Assembly: GCA_045121595.1 (NCBI GenBank)
Contig: JBGVGI010000053.1
Span: 1-15,623, forward strand
Length of the DNA: 15,623 nucleotides
Direction: 5' to 3'
Source: Fumia sp045121595
GTDB taxonomy: Bacteria > Bacillota > Clostridia > Oscillospirales > Ruminococcaceae
The notes beneath the pieces are model-generated. The model was not told where the DNA came from, did not search any database, and worked only from the letters and a program-made list of their open reading frames with translations. Position 1 is the stretch's first letter; each line of letters starts with the position of its first letter. A program made the translations under genes and the position numbers. Positions 1-6,063 of this stretch are shown in pieces.

Positions 1-679
1 TAAACGCCAAGTACGCTTGTTCCGTGTCGCTGTCCTGGCTGACGATTTCACCAGCAGTTTCCAGCATTTCTTTTAGCGGGTTATCCTCTGGGACGCTGAA
101 AAAATCGTCCTTGTGTGTTTCCCGCAGAGCAAGGGCAATCCCGTTTATGTCCCGTTGTATCACATAGCGGCAAAACTCGTCCTCATCAATATGGGCGGTG
201 ATAAGCTGTCTTAACTGCGTATCACTCATGCCAGGATTATGCTTTTTTATAACAGTTGCGCTCATCGTGTCCACTATGGCGTTTGCACCCTGCGCCTGTT
301 TCAGTGCCGTTCCGTTCACATAGATTTCAAGGTCAGCCATCAGCCGGGGGAAATCCGGGTGCGCCGCCAGCTCACACAGCAGGGTATTGTCTATCCTCCC
401 GCTTTTCAGCAGGTCAATCATTTCATCACTCAAACGCAGGTCTGCAAGATCGGCGTTTGGGTGATTTTTCATTTCAGACAGCCCCAGCAGATAATCAGCG
501 GTCACACCGTAAAACTTCGCCAGCCGGATAAGGGCATAGTGGCTGATGTCCTTGAAGTCTTCCGTTTCGTAACTGCCCAGCGCAGACTTGGAAAGCCCGG
601 TCTGCTCCGCAAGCTGCCCCAGCGTCAAGCCACGCTCCACACGTAGGTCTTTTAATCGCTCTTGTATGGATAAAGACAT
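1..679 (-). CDS. XRE-family helix-turn-helix transcriptional regulator (partial, C-terminus off the left edge)
   Basis: I read this frame on the minus strand from ATG 679-677. It stays open for 226 codons to the window edge. Residues about 5-65 form a Cro/C1-type helix-turn-helix (RLKDLRVERGLTLGQLAEQ, then TGLSKSALGSYE), followed by the common YLLGLSE end of that domain. The remaining roughly 160 residues are a helical, acidic region I do not recognise, perhaps for dimerisation or protein contact. The start is fixed by AAGGAGG six bases upstream. The gene lies downstream of, and on the same strand as, the 87-aa gene, with a long dyad between them. Proteins of this kind usually control mobile-element transfer or excision genes, and autoregulation through the dyad is an inference. 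The N-terminal domain call is strong; the role is not proven. Confidence 0.88.
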   Translation of the reverse strand, partial: MSLSIQERLKDLRVERGLTLGQLAEQTGLSKSALGSYETEDFKDISHYALIRLAKFYGVTADYLLGLSEMKNHPNADLADLRLSDEMIDLLKSGRIDNTLLCELAAHPDFPRLMADLEIYVNGTALKQAQGANAIVDTMSATVIKKHNPGMSDTQLRQLITAHIDEDEFCRYVIQRDINGIALALRETHKDDFFSVPEDNPLKEMLETAGEIVSQDSDTEQAYLAF

Positions 680-712
680 ATTCACCCTCCTTGCTAGCTC
701 AACGAAAGAGAA

Positions 713-749
713 GCCGTTATGCTATGTACTATGCTCATAGCATAACGGC
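713..749. promoter_or_regulatory. Compound inverted repeat between the 87-aa gene and the XRE gene (operator or terminator)
   Basis: Perfect 14-bp arms lie at 713-726 (GCCGTTATGCTATG) and 736-749 (CATAGCATAACGGC) around a 9-base centre. The centre holds a second copy of TATGCT (730-735), which forms a tighter 15-bp dyad with AGCATA at 739-744. TATGCT therefore occurs twice, 12 bp apart, plus once inverted. The site is 34 bp before the XRE start codon, which suits a repressor operator. Read leftward it also sits nine bases past the stop of the 87-aa gene and is followed by a moderately T-rich stretch, so a weak terminator is an alternative. Confidence 0.6.
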
Positions 750-757
750 ATAGGCAT

Positions 758-1021
758 TTACAGTTTTATTTTACCATTTGCTACATCTTCACGAAATTTA
801 TCAACAAGCTTCGCTGTCAGCTTGGATTTACCGTAGTGTTCAAGTACAAAAGTACGATAACTTTTTCCATCTACAAGCACATCACTTTTTCTGGTCAACA
901 ACCAATTTCCGTTACCTCCTCCCTGTTCTCTAATATTCCAGTCTTTCCCATATCTTTTATAGATTTCATCTTTTTTACCTTGAACAGACATTGATTCGCT
1001 TGGAATATAAACAATTTGCAT
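758..1021 (-). CDS. Hypothetical protein, 87 aa, A/T-rich
   Basis: I do not recognise this protein. It is small, basic and hydrophilic, with no signal peptide and no membrane segment. The middle (about residues 37-65, GNWLLTRKSDVLVDGKSYR onward) looks beta-rich, and the last 20 residues look helical. It is very likely a real gene: the ATG at 1021 follows AAGGAGG by six bases, and a good promoter lies at 1115-1087. Its base composition is far more A/T-rich than its element neighbours (about 35% GC on a sample line), so it may have been acquired separately from the rest of the element. The leftward XRE gene follows 78 bp downstream. A cargo, antirepressor or toxin/antitoxin-like role is possible, but nothing in the sequence demonstrates it. 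Confidence 0.78.
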   Translation of the reverse strand: MQIVYIPSESMSVQGKKDEIYKRYGKDWNIREQGGGNGNWLLTRKSDVLVDGKSYRTFVLEHYGKSKLTAKLVDKFREDVANGKIKL

Positions 1022-1086
1022 AATAGCTCCTCCTTTATTTTGTGCAAGAAGACCAGAAACCTGAATTTGTCTTTTATCTTTTTTTG

Positions 1087-1115
1087 ATTATATCACAAAT
1101 CCGAGAGCGTGGAAA
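1087..1115 (-). promoter_or_regulatory. Sigma-A promoter for the leftward 87-aa gene
   Basis: On the minus strand there is a perfect -10 TATAAT (1092-1087) with an upstream TGA extended -10. A -35-like TTTCCA (4 of 6 to consensus) lies at 1115-1110, with a 17-bp spacer. It predicts a leader of about 60 bases ending in a strong ribosome binding site. Confidence 0.6.
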
Positions 1116-1249
1116 TAGGGAGTTTTTCAGGCTGATTTCCTACCTCTTGGATATACGGCACAGGCGGTCAAAAAGGTGTAGACTTGGGATAGTTCATCGA
1201 TGGACAAGCACCTTGGAAACAGAACACGCCAAAGAAAACGGAGGGACGC

Positions 1250-1663
1250 ATGAGCAAAAGACCCTATCAACACCTGCCGCCGCTGGAACACAGGCCGGAC
1301 GGCTCCCCCTACCGCATAACCCCGCCCCAGAAGAGACGAGCCAGCGGCCTGATACGCCGGGAGTGCTGCAACTGCGAGGACGGAAACTGCCTTGCGCTGG
1401 ACGATGGCGACACCTGCGCCTGTCCGCAGATGATTTCGTTCTCCGTCTGCTGCAAGTGGTTCCGCTGGGCGGTCTTGCCGCTGGACAGGACGCTGGAAGC
1501 GGAGATTTACCGGGACAGGGACTTGAAACGCTGTGCGGAGTGCGGCGGTGTGTTCGTCCCGAAGTCCAACCGGGGCAAATACTGCCCGGACTGCGCCGCC
1601 AGAGTTCACAGGCGGCAGAAAACAGAAAGTGAACGGAAAAGGAGGTCTGCTGTGGACAGTTAA
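1250..1663 (+). CDS. Cysteine-rich VLP-type protein of mobile elements, 137 aa
   Basis: The sequence has ten or more cysteines in clusters: CCNCEDGNC near residue 40, CAC, VCC, CAECGG and CPDCA near residue 113. The last two pairs look like a zinc ribbon. Just after VCCKWFRW comes a VLP motif, which is the signature of the Cys_rich_VLP family (Pfam PF14194), short proteins common on Firmicutes conjugative and mobilizable elements. The molecular function of that family is not established; metal binding and DNA contact are inferences. The ATG at 1250 is preceded by GGAGGG. The next gene, repA, begins 111 bp downstream on the same strand, so these genes are probably co-transcribed with the relaxase. 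No clear promoter is visible in 1116-1249. Confidence 0.82.
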   Translation: MSKRPYQHLPPLEHRPDGSPYRITPPQKRRASGLIRRECCNCEDGNCLALDDGDTCACPQMISFSVCCKWFRWAVLPLDRTLEAEIYRDRDLKRCAECGGVFVPKSNRGKYCPDCAARVHRRQKTESERKRRSAVDS

Positions 1664-1673
1664 GAGCGGGAAA

Positions 1674-1741
1674 AGCCTTGATTTGCAAGGCTCCGCAAGC
1701 CCTCAACCGGGGCGGCTGGTATCATTTATCATTCGCCCCGG
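1674..1741 (+). promoter_or_regulatory. Two hairpins in the repA leader
   Basis: AGCCTTG (1674-1680) pairs with CAAGGCT (1686-1692) over a 5-base loop. CCGGGGCG (1707-1714) pairs perfectly with CGCCCCGG (1734-1741) over a 19-base loop. They lie directly before repA, whose ATG has no Shine-Dalgarno sequence, so an RNA-level control or replication-related role is possible. Neither has a T-tract, so terminators are unlikely. Confidence 0.4.
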
Positions 1742-1774
1742 AAAACGGGCCTCTAACCGTCCACAAAACACGCT

Positions 1775-2170
1775 ATGACAAACACGATTTATATTCACCA
1801 GCCGGAAAAGGCGTTCAGTTTCACCCGGCTCCCCAATTTCCTTTTTGAAGCACCCACATTCCAGCCCTTGAGCAACGAAGCGAAGGTGCTGTATGCCTTT
1901 GTCCTGCGCCGGGCGGAGTTGTCCCGGAAGAACGGCTGGGCGGACGAGTACGGGCGGGTCTACCTGTACTACCCCATCTGCGAGGTGGTCGCTTTGCTCC
2001 GCTGCGGGCGGCAGAAAGCGGTCAACACCCTGCGGGAGTTGCAGTATGCGGGGCTGGTGGAAATCCAGAAACAGGGCTGTGGAAAACCCAACCGCATTTA
2101 CCCGAAATCCTATGAAGCGGTTCCAAACACCGACTTCAAGAAATCCGGTTATGGTACGCCGGAGGGCTGA
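1775..2170 (+). CDS. RepA-type replication initiator, N-terminal domain only (131 aa, probably truncated)
   Basis: The protein matches the RepA_N-type initiator domain (PF06970): a phenylalanine-rich start (FSFTRLPNFLF), the LSNEAKVLYAFVLRRAELS helix, YLYYPICEVVALL, then a winged-helix-like region ending QYAGLVEIQKQGCGKPNRIY (about residues 10-115). Initiators with this domain normally continue with a linker and a C-terminal domain to roughly 250 residues or more. Here TGA stops the frame right after the N-terminal domain, and repA-linker-like sequence continues in another frame (see findings). It may allow replication of the excised circle, or it may be a remnant that binds DNA only. The ATG overlaps the stop (ATGA) of a short upstream open frame and has no obvious ribosome binding site, which suggests translational coupling. 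Confidence 0.8.
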   Translation: MTNTIYIHQPEKAFSFTRLPNFLFEAPTFQPLSNEAKVLYAFVLRRAELSRKNGWADEYGRVYLYYPICEVVALLRCGRQKAVNTLRELQYAGLVEIQKQGCGKPNRIYPKSYEAVPNTDFKKSGYGTPEG

Positions 2171-2265
2171 AAACCGTACTTGGCGAGTACGAAAATCAAT
2201 CCTCTTGAAGTACGGAAATCTGACGGTATATAGAAATACAGAGATTAAAACCATCTATTTACATT

Positions 2266-2329
2266 CATTCCATTCCAATCCTATCAGAGATATTTTCGGC
2301 GGGAAAACCCGCCGGAAAGGAATGGAATG
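2266..2329. repeat. Nested inverted repeat directly before the relaxase gene (candidate oriT)
   Basis: The outer arms CATTCCATTCC (2266-2276) and GGAATGGAATG (2319-2329) are perfect 11-bp complements. Inside is a second stem, with CGGCGGG (2297-2303) and CCCGCCG (2308-2314) around an AAAA loop, extendable by four more pairs including one wobble. On the right-hand side the two stems abut; on the left a 16-base stretch is unpaired. It lies 14 bp before the relaxase ATG. MobV relaxases typically nick an origin next to their own gene at such repeats, so oriT is the leading guess. Relaxase autoregulation or a translation-control hairpin are alternatives. Confidence 0.5.
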
Positions 2330-2343
2330 GGGAAAGGAGTTCA

Positions 2344-3288
2344 ATGGCACAACACGCAATTTTGCGATTTGAGAAGCACAAGGGCCACCCGGCGGGGCCG
2401 CTGGAAGCCCACCATGAACGGAAAAAGGAGCAGTACGCCAGCAACCCGGACATTGACACCAGCCGGAGCAAGTACAATTTCCACATCGTCAAGCCGGATG
2501 GCCGCTACTACCATTTCATTCAGAGCCGCATCGAGCAGGCCAGATGCCGCACCCGCAAGGACAGCACTCGGTTTGTGGACACGCTGATTACCGCCAGCCC
2601 GGAGTTTTTCAAGGGCAAGTCCCCAAAGGAGATAGCGGCCTACTTCCAGAGGGCGGCGGACTTCCTCATTGACCGGGTGGGCCGGGAGAACATCGTTTCG
2701 GCTATGGTACACATGGATGAAAAAACGCCCCATCTGCACTTGGTCTTTGTGCCGCTGACAAAGGACAACCGCCTGTGCGCCAAAGAAATTATCGGCAACC
2801 GGGCCAATCTGACGAAGTGGCAGGACGATTTTCACGCCTGTATGGTGGAGCAGTACCCCGACCTGGAGCGTGGGGAAAGCGCCAGCAAGACGGGCCGGAA
2901 GCATATCCCCACCCGGCTGTTCAAACAGGCGGTCAACCTCTCCAAACAGGCGAGGGCCATTGAAGCGGTTCTCTCCGGCATTACCCCGCTGAACGCCGGA
3001 AAGAAGAAAGAGGAAGCCCTCTCCATGCTGAAAAAGTGGTTTCCGCAGATGGAGAACTTCTCCGGGCAACTGAAAAAATACAAGGTCACAATCAATGACT
3101 TGTTAGCGGAAAATGAAAAGCTGGAAGTCAGGGCAAAGGCCAGCGAAAAAGGCAAGATGAATGACACGATGGAACGGGCGAAGTTAAAAAGCGAACTGGA
3201 CGATATGCGGCGGCTGGTTGACCGTATCCCGCCGGAGATTTTAGCGGAACTGAAACGGCAACAGCGGCAGCATGGAAAGGAAAGGTGA
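2344..3288 (+). CDS. MobV/Pre-type relaxase (plasmid mobilization protein), 314 aa
   Basis: This is the enzyme expected to nick one strand at oriT and pilot it through a conjugation pore. The MobV (Mob_Pre, PF01076) motifs are in order. The N-terminal block has HHER at residues 23-26, in the position of the catalytic histidine of pMV158 MobM, followed by DIDTSRSKYNF. The metal-binding motif is HMDEKTPHLH at 123-132. The C-terminal third (about 220-314) is charged and helical, probably a coiled coil. The protein is shorter than MobM-like relaxases, but the whole catalytic domain is present. The ATG is preceded by GGAAAGGAG with a short four-base gap, and a nested inverted repeat lies immediately upstream. 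The stop overlaps the start region of the next small gene. It is the functional counterpart of TnpZ in Tn4451. Confidence 0.92.
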   Translation: MAQHAILRFEKHKGHPAGPLEAHHERKKEQYASNPDIDTSRSKYNFHIVKPDGRYYHFIQSRIEQARCRTRKDSTRFVDTLITASPEFFKGKSPKEIAAYFQRAADFLIDRVGRENIVSAMVHMDEKTPHLHLVFVPLTKDNRLCAKEIIGNRANLTKWQDDFHACMVEQYPDLERGESASKTGRKHIPTRLFKQAVNLSKQARAIEAVLSGITPLNAGKKKEEALSMLKKWFPQMENFSGQLKKYKVTINDLLAENEKLEVRAKASEKGKMNDTMERAKLKSELDDMRRLVDRIPPEILAELKRQQRQHGKER

Positions 3289-3484
3289 TCTTATAAGTAA
3301 TATCAGATACAAAAAGGAAATCGAAATCGTGACTTTTCAGGGAAAGGAAATCACACTGGAAAATCTCTCCCCGGTGTTCACGCCGGAACAGGAAGCAGCC
3401 AAACGCCGGGAACTGGAACAGCAGCTTTATGAGGTGTTCCGCAAGTACGCCGACAAGCGGGAGAGTGAGGAAGCCGGGACATAA
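3272..3484 (+). CDS. Small acidic protein downstream of the relaxase (about 63-70 aa)
   Basis: The frame opens at ATG 3272, overlapping the relaxase end by 17 bp, and encodes a soluble protein with a short beta-like segment (KEIEIVTFQGKEITLENLS) and a charged helix (EQEAAKRRELEQQLYEVFRKYADK). The ATG has a poor ribosome binding site. A better one, GGAAAGGTGAT, lies three bases before an ATA codon at 3293-3295, where a start would be expected, so the native start may have been ATG changed to ATA, or ATA may be used weakly. Size and position recall the small Tnp accessory proteins of Tn4451-like elements, but I cannot assign it to TnpW or another family with confidence. Coupled translation with the relaxase is likely. 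Confidence 0.7.
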   Translation: MERKGDLISNIRYKKEIEIVTFQGKEITLENLSPVFTPEQEAAKRRELEQQLYEVFRKYADKRESEEAGT

Positions 3485-3502
3485 GGTTTTCCAAACCCAT
3501 CA

Positions 3503-3549
3503 TTGATTTGCGGGGCTGCTGGCGGTATAATAGAACTGTCAGCAGCTCC
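3503..3549 (+). promoter_or_regulatory. Recombinase promoter overlapped by an inverted repeat (operator candidate)
   Basis: The -35 TTGATT (3503-3508), a 17-bp spacer and a perfect -10 TATAAT (3526-3531) form a strong sigma-A promoter. GGGGCTGCTG (3512-3521) and CAGCAGCTCC (3540-3549) are 10-bp arms with one mismatch; they flank the -10 box and the expected start site near 3538. A dimeric repressor bound here would block transcription of the recombinase. The promoter makes recombinase expression independent of the relaxase operon. Confidence 0.72.
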
Positions 3550-3578
3550 GTTTCTTTTTTAAGAAAAGGAGCGACAAT

Positions 3579-5090
3579 ATGAACAATCGGATAGACGCAA
3601 TCTATGCAAGACAATCGGTAGACAAAAAGGACAGCATTTCCATTGAAAGCCAGATTGAATTTTGCAAATACGAGTTGAAAGGCGGTAACTGCAAGGAATA
3701 CACAGACAAAGGGTACAGCGGCAAGAACACAGACCGTCCGAAGTTTCAAGAACTGGTGCGGGACATCAAGCGGGGCTTGATTGCAAAGGTCGTGGTTTAC
3801 AAGCTCGACCGTATCAGCCGTTCCATTCTGGACTTTGCCAACATGATGGAGCTGTTCCAGCAGTACAATGTGGAGTTTGTGTCCTCTACGGAAAAGTTTG
3901 ATACCTCCACGCCGATGGGACGGGCCATGCTGAATATCTGTATCGTGTTCGCCCAGCTTGAACGGGAAACGATACAGAAGCGGGTAACGGACGCTTACTA
4001 CTCCCGCAGTCAGCGGGGCTTTAAGATGGGCGGGAAAGCCCCTTACGGCTTCCATACGGAGCCTATCAAGATGGACGGTATCAACACAAAGAAGCTGGTG
4101 GTAAACCCGGAGGAAGCGGCCAATATCCGGCTGATGTTTGAGATGTACGCCCAGCCCACAACTTCCTACGGGGACATTACCCGGTACTTTGCCGAACAGG
4201 GGATTTTGTTCCATGGCAAAGAGCTGATACGCCCCACGCTGGCGCAGATGTTACGCAATCCTGTCTATGTGCAGGCAGACCTTGATGTGTACGAATTTTT
4301 CAAAAGTCAAGGTACAGTCATTGTCAATGACGTTGCCGATTTTACGGGCATGAACGGCTGCTATCTGTATCAAGGGCGAGATGTAAAGGCCAGCAAGAAA
4401 AACGACTTAAAAGACCAAATGCTGGTACTGGCTCCCCATGAGGGTATCGTCCCCTCCGACACCTGGCTGACCTGCCGCAAGAAGCTGATGAACAACATGA
4501 AAATCCAGTCTGCCCGGAAAGCCACCCACACATGGCTGGCAGGAAAAATCAAGTGCGGGAATTGCGGGTATGCTCTTATGAGTATCTACAATCCCTCCGG
4601 CAAACAGTATCTCCGCTGCACGAAACGGCTGGACAATAAAAGCTGTCCTGGCTGTGGGAAAATCATCACTTCGGAACTGGAAGCGGTTGTTTATCAGCAG
4701 ATGGTAAAGAAGCTGGCAAGCTACAAGACGCTGACAGGAAAAAAGAAAGCGGCAAAGGCAAACCCGAAAATCACCGCCCTGCAAGTGGAACTTGCCCATG
4801 TAGACAGCGAGATTGAAAAGCTGGTGGACAGTCTGACGGGGGCAAACAATGTCCTGTTCTCCTATGTGAATGTGAAGATAGCGGAACTGGACGGGCGCAA
4901 GCAGGAACTTCTGGCAAGGATAGCGGAGTTGACTGTGGAGGCCATCAGCCCGGAACAGGTCAGCCAGATTTCCGGCTACCTCGATACCTGGGAGAATGTA
5001 TCTTTTGATGACAAGCGGCGTGTGGTGGATTTGATGATCACCACCATAGCCGCCACAAGCGACAGCTTGAACATCACATGGAAAATCTGA
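3579..5090 (+). CDS. Large serine recombinase (site-specific integrase/excisionase of the element), 503 aa
   Basis: It is expected to integrate and excise the element by serine-recombinase chemistry. The N-terminal catalytic domain (about 1-145) has YARQSVDKKDS with nucleophile Ser13, the YKLDRISRS segment with its arginines (74-82), and the long helix around ERETIQKR (128-135). The recombinase domain follows (about 155-290). A zinc ribbon has Cys326, Cys329, Cys347 and Cys356 or Cys359. A coiled-coil-like segment (about 395-450) and a C-terminal tail complete the usual plan. The length of 503 aa is slightly short for the large serine recombinases but shows no missing module. The start is set by AAAAGGAG, with its own promoter upstream. 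It is the last gene before the right junction, as usual for integrases next to their attachment site. It is comparable to TnpX of Tn4451. Confidence 0.95.
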   Translation: MNNRIDAIYARQSVDKKDSISIESQIEFCKYELKGGNCKEYTDKGYSGKNTDRPKFQELVRDIKRGLIAKVVVYKLDRISRSILDFANMMELFQQYNVEFVSSTEKFDTSTPMGRAMLNICIVFAQLERETIQKRVTDAYYSRSQRGFKMGGKAPYGFHTEPIKMDGINTKKLVVNPEEAANIRLMFEMYAQPTTSYGDITRYFAEQGILFHGKELIRPTLAQMLRNPVYVQADLDVYEFFKSQGTVIVNDVADFTGMNGCYLYQGRDVKASKKNDLKDQMLVLAPHEGIVPSDTWLTCRKKLMNNMKIQSARKATHTWLAGKIKCGNCGYALMSIYNPSGKQYLRCTKRLDNKSCPGCGKIITSELEAVVYQQMVKKLASYKTLTGKKKAAKANPKITALQVELAHVDSEIEKLVDSLTGANNVLFSYVNVKIAELDGRKQELLARIAELTVEAISPEQVSQISGYLDTWENVSFDDKRRVVDLMITTIAATSDSLNITWKI

Positions 5091-5766
5091 CTGGCGGCAC
5101 CCCTCCCGTCAGATACCTACCCTGTGTAGTCCCTTGTAAACTGTACTTTATCGTATTAAAAATAATCATTCCTAAGAAACTTGCAAAATAAGTAATTTCC
5201 ATAGAATTGAAATCCGAAGATGATTTTCTTGAGAAAACCATATATAAGGAACCACTGAAAACCGCAAGTAAAACAAAAATCATTCCGATAACAGAATTTT
5301 CACCGTCATTACTTCCCGAATTCACAACAATATACAAAACGCCGATGATACCTGATAAGAGAAACACTTTATGCAGAAAAGAAGTTTTTTCCTTTAAAAT
5401 CAAATTCTCACATATTATACTGCTGATGGGCGCAAGAGAGAGAATAACCCCAGTCATTACTCCCGTTGTCATAGAAATACCCAACGTTTCAAACAACATA
5501 TATAAAACAGGTTCAAAAAGTGCCGAAAGCAGTAGTGGTTTAAAATATTTTGAACGCTCTGTTTTTCCAAGATAATCTTTTATACCAATCCTTATCTTTA
5601 ATATTTTTGTCTGCTTTAAAAACTCAAGCACAACGAAACTCAACAAAAATCTTAAAGCCAAAATATCAAGAACACCTGTTGACTCTACAAGGCTTCCTGT
5701 AAAAAATACAGACAACCCATAAATTGCATTCTTTAAAAAAGTCAGAATGTACACAAGAATTATCAC
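5074..5766 (-). pseudogene. DMT/EamA-family membrane transporter, C-terminus removed by the element insertion
   Basis: Reading leftward from GTG 5766 (AGGGGTGA just upstream), the frame encodes hydrophobic helices typical of the drug/metabolite transporter superfamily: about 1-22, 31-52, 77-95, 100-120, 132-150, 158-179 and 191-209. The segment GISMTTGVMTGVILSLAPISSIICE (split as residues 97-111 and 112-120) is characteristic of the end of the first EamA repeat. Full proteins have ten helices and about 290 residues. Here host-like sequence stops near residue 211-212, and the frame runs about 19 codons into element DNA (ending in VRFSM) before TGA... in fact the tail is hydrophilic and overlaps the recombinase end on the other strand by 17 bp. 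The second half of the second EamA repeat is missing, so the protein is probably inactive. The substrate is unknown. The missing part should lie beyond the left end of the element. Confidence 0.85.
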
Positions 5767-5786
5767 AAAATCACCCCTGACTTTAG

Positions 5787-5815
5787 ATTATACAACTATA
5801 ATATCATTTTTTCTA
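5787..5815 (-). promoter_or_regulatory. Probable promoter of the interrupted EamA gene
   Basis: On the minus strand there is a perfect TATAAT (5792-5787) with a weak -35-like TAGAAA (5815-5810) at 17 bp. An overlapping TGA-TATTAT (5806-5798) could serve as an alternative extended -10. The DNA is very A/T-rich, so the exact start site is uncertain. Confidence 0.4.
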
Positions 5816-6063
5816 TAAAAATTTAACGAAAATTATCAAAAACAAGAAATTATTATTCATATCATAATACGGTGCTATTTTTCAAAAAGAACTTTAAAAG
5901 CGATTTTCCTTCAAAAACTTTTTTAGACTAAAAAATTAAATCAAAAAACTTTTCACCTGATAAAATATAGTATTTTCAAGGCTTTTGAACATTTTTAACA
6001 GAAGTATCAACTTTTTCATAAGATAATTTGGCAATATATTTTTGCAAGATTTTTAAAAAGAAC
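5816..6063. other. A/T-rich intergenic DNA between divergent genes
   Basis: This is part of the 366-base gap between the leftward EamA gene and the rightward aminotransferase gene. It holds homopolymer A and T runs but no open frame with a ribosome binding site, no RNA gene and no clear dyad. The two divergent promoters sit at its edges. I see nothing else supportable in it. Confidence 0.6.

Larger units (their letters stand above)
1..5130. mobile_element. Integrated mobilizable element, right-hand part (left end outside window)
   Basis: The block encodes, in order, an XRE regulator, an unknown small protein, a cysteine-rich VLP-type protein, a RepA N-terminal-type protein, a MobV/Pre relaxase, a small acidic protein and a large serine recombinase. 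A large serine recombinase plus a Mob/Pre relaxase is the Tn4451 plan, so this is best called an integrative mobilizable element. No type IV secretion genes are visible, so it probably borrows a conjugation apparatus, though such genes could lie left of the window. The right boundary is approximate: the interrupted transporter frame downstream places it near 5114-5140. G/C content is clearly higher than in the host DNA to the right, which supports transfer from another lineage. Confidence 0.85.

Noticed and set aside
1042..1632. Plus-strand frame of 196 codons overlapping the cysteine-rich gene
   Set aside because: It starts without a ribosome binding site inside the region that is the promoter of the leftward 87-aa gene, and overlaps the well-supported Cys_rich_VLP frame.
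1703..3069. Long minus-strand open frames across repA and the relaxase (183 and 242 codons)
   Set aside because: They are shadows of the repA and relaxase genes with no family resemblance, no start signals and no promoter.
3378..4214. Long open frame of 278 codons on the minus strand across the recombinase gene
   Set aside because: It has no ribosome binding site, an improbable composition rich in H, P, R and C, and is fully overlapped by the clear recombinase reading frame. Long antisense frames are common in G/C-rich coding DNA.
1..5130. Antibiotic-resistance or recognised defence cargo in the element
   Set aside because: None of the visible element genes matches a resistance determinant, restriction-modification or other known defence family. 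The only unassigned cargo candidate in view is the 87-aa gene.
5207..5575. Plus-strand frame of 122 codons antisense to the EamA gene
   Set aside because: It is a shadow. The minus-strand translation has regular membrane helices and a proper start, whereas this one has no start signal.
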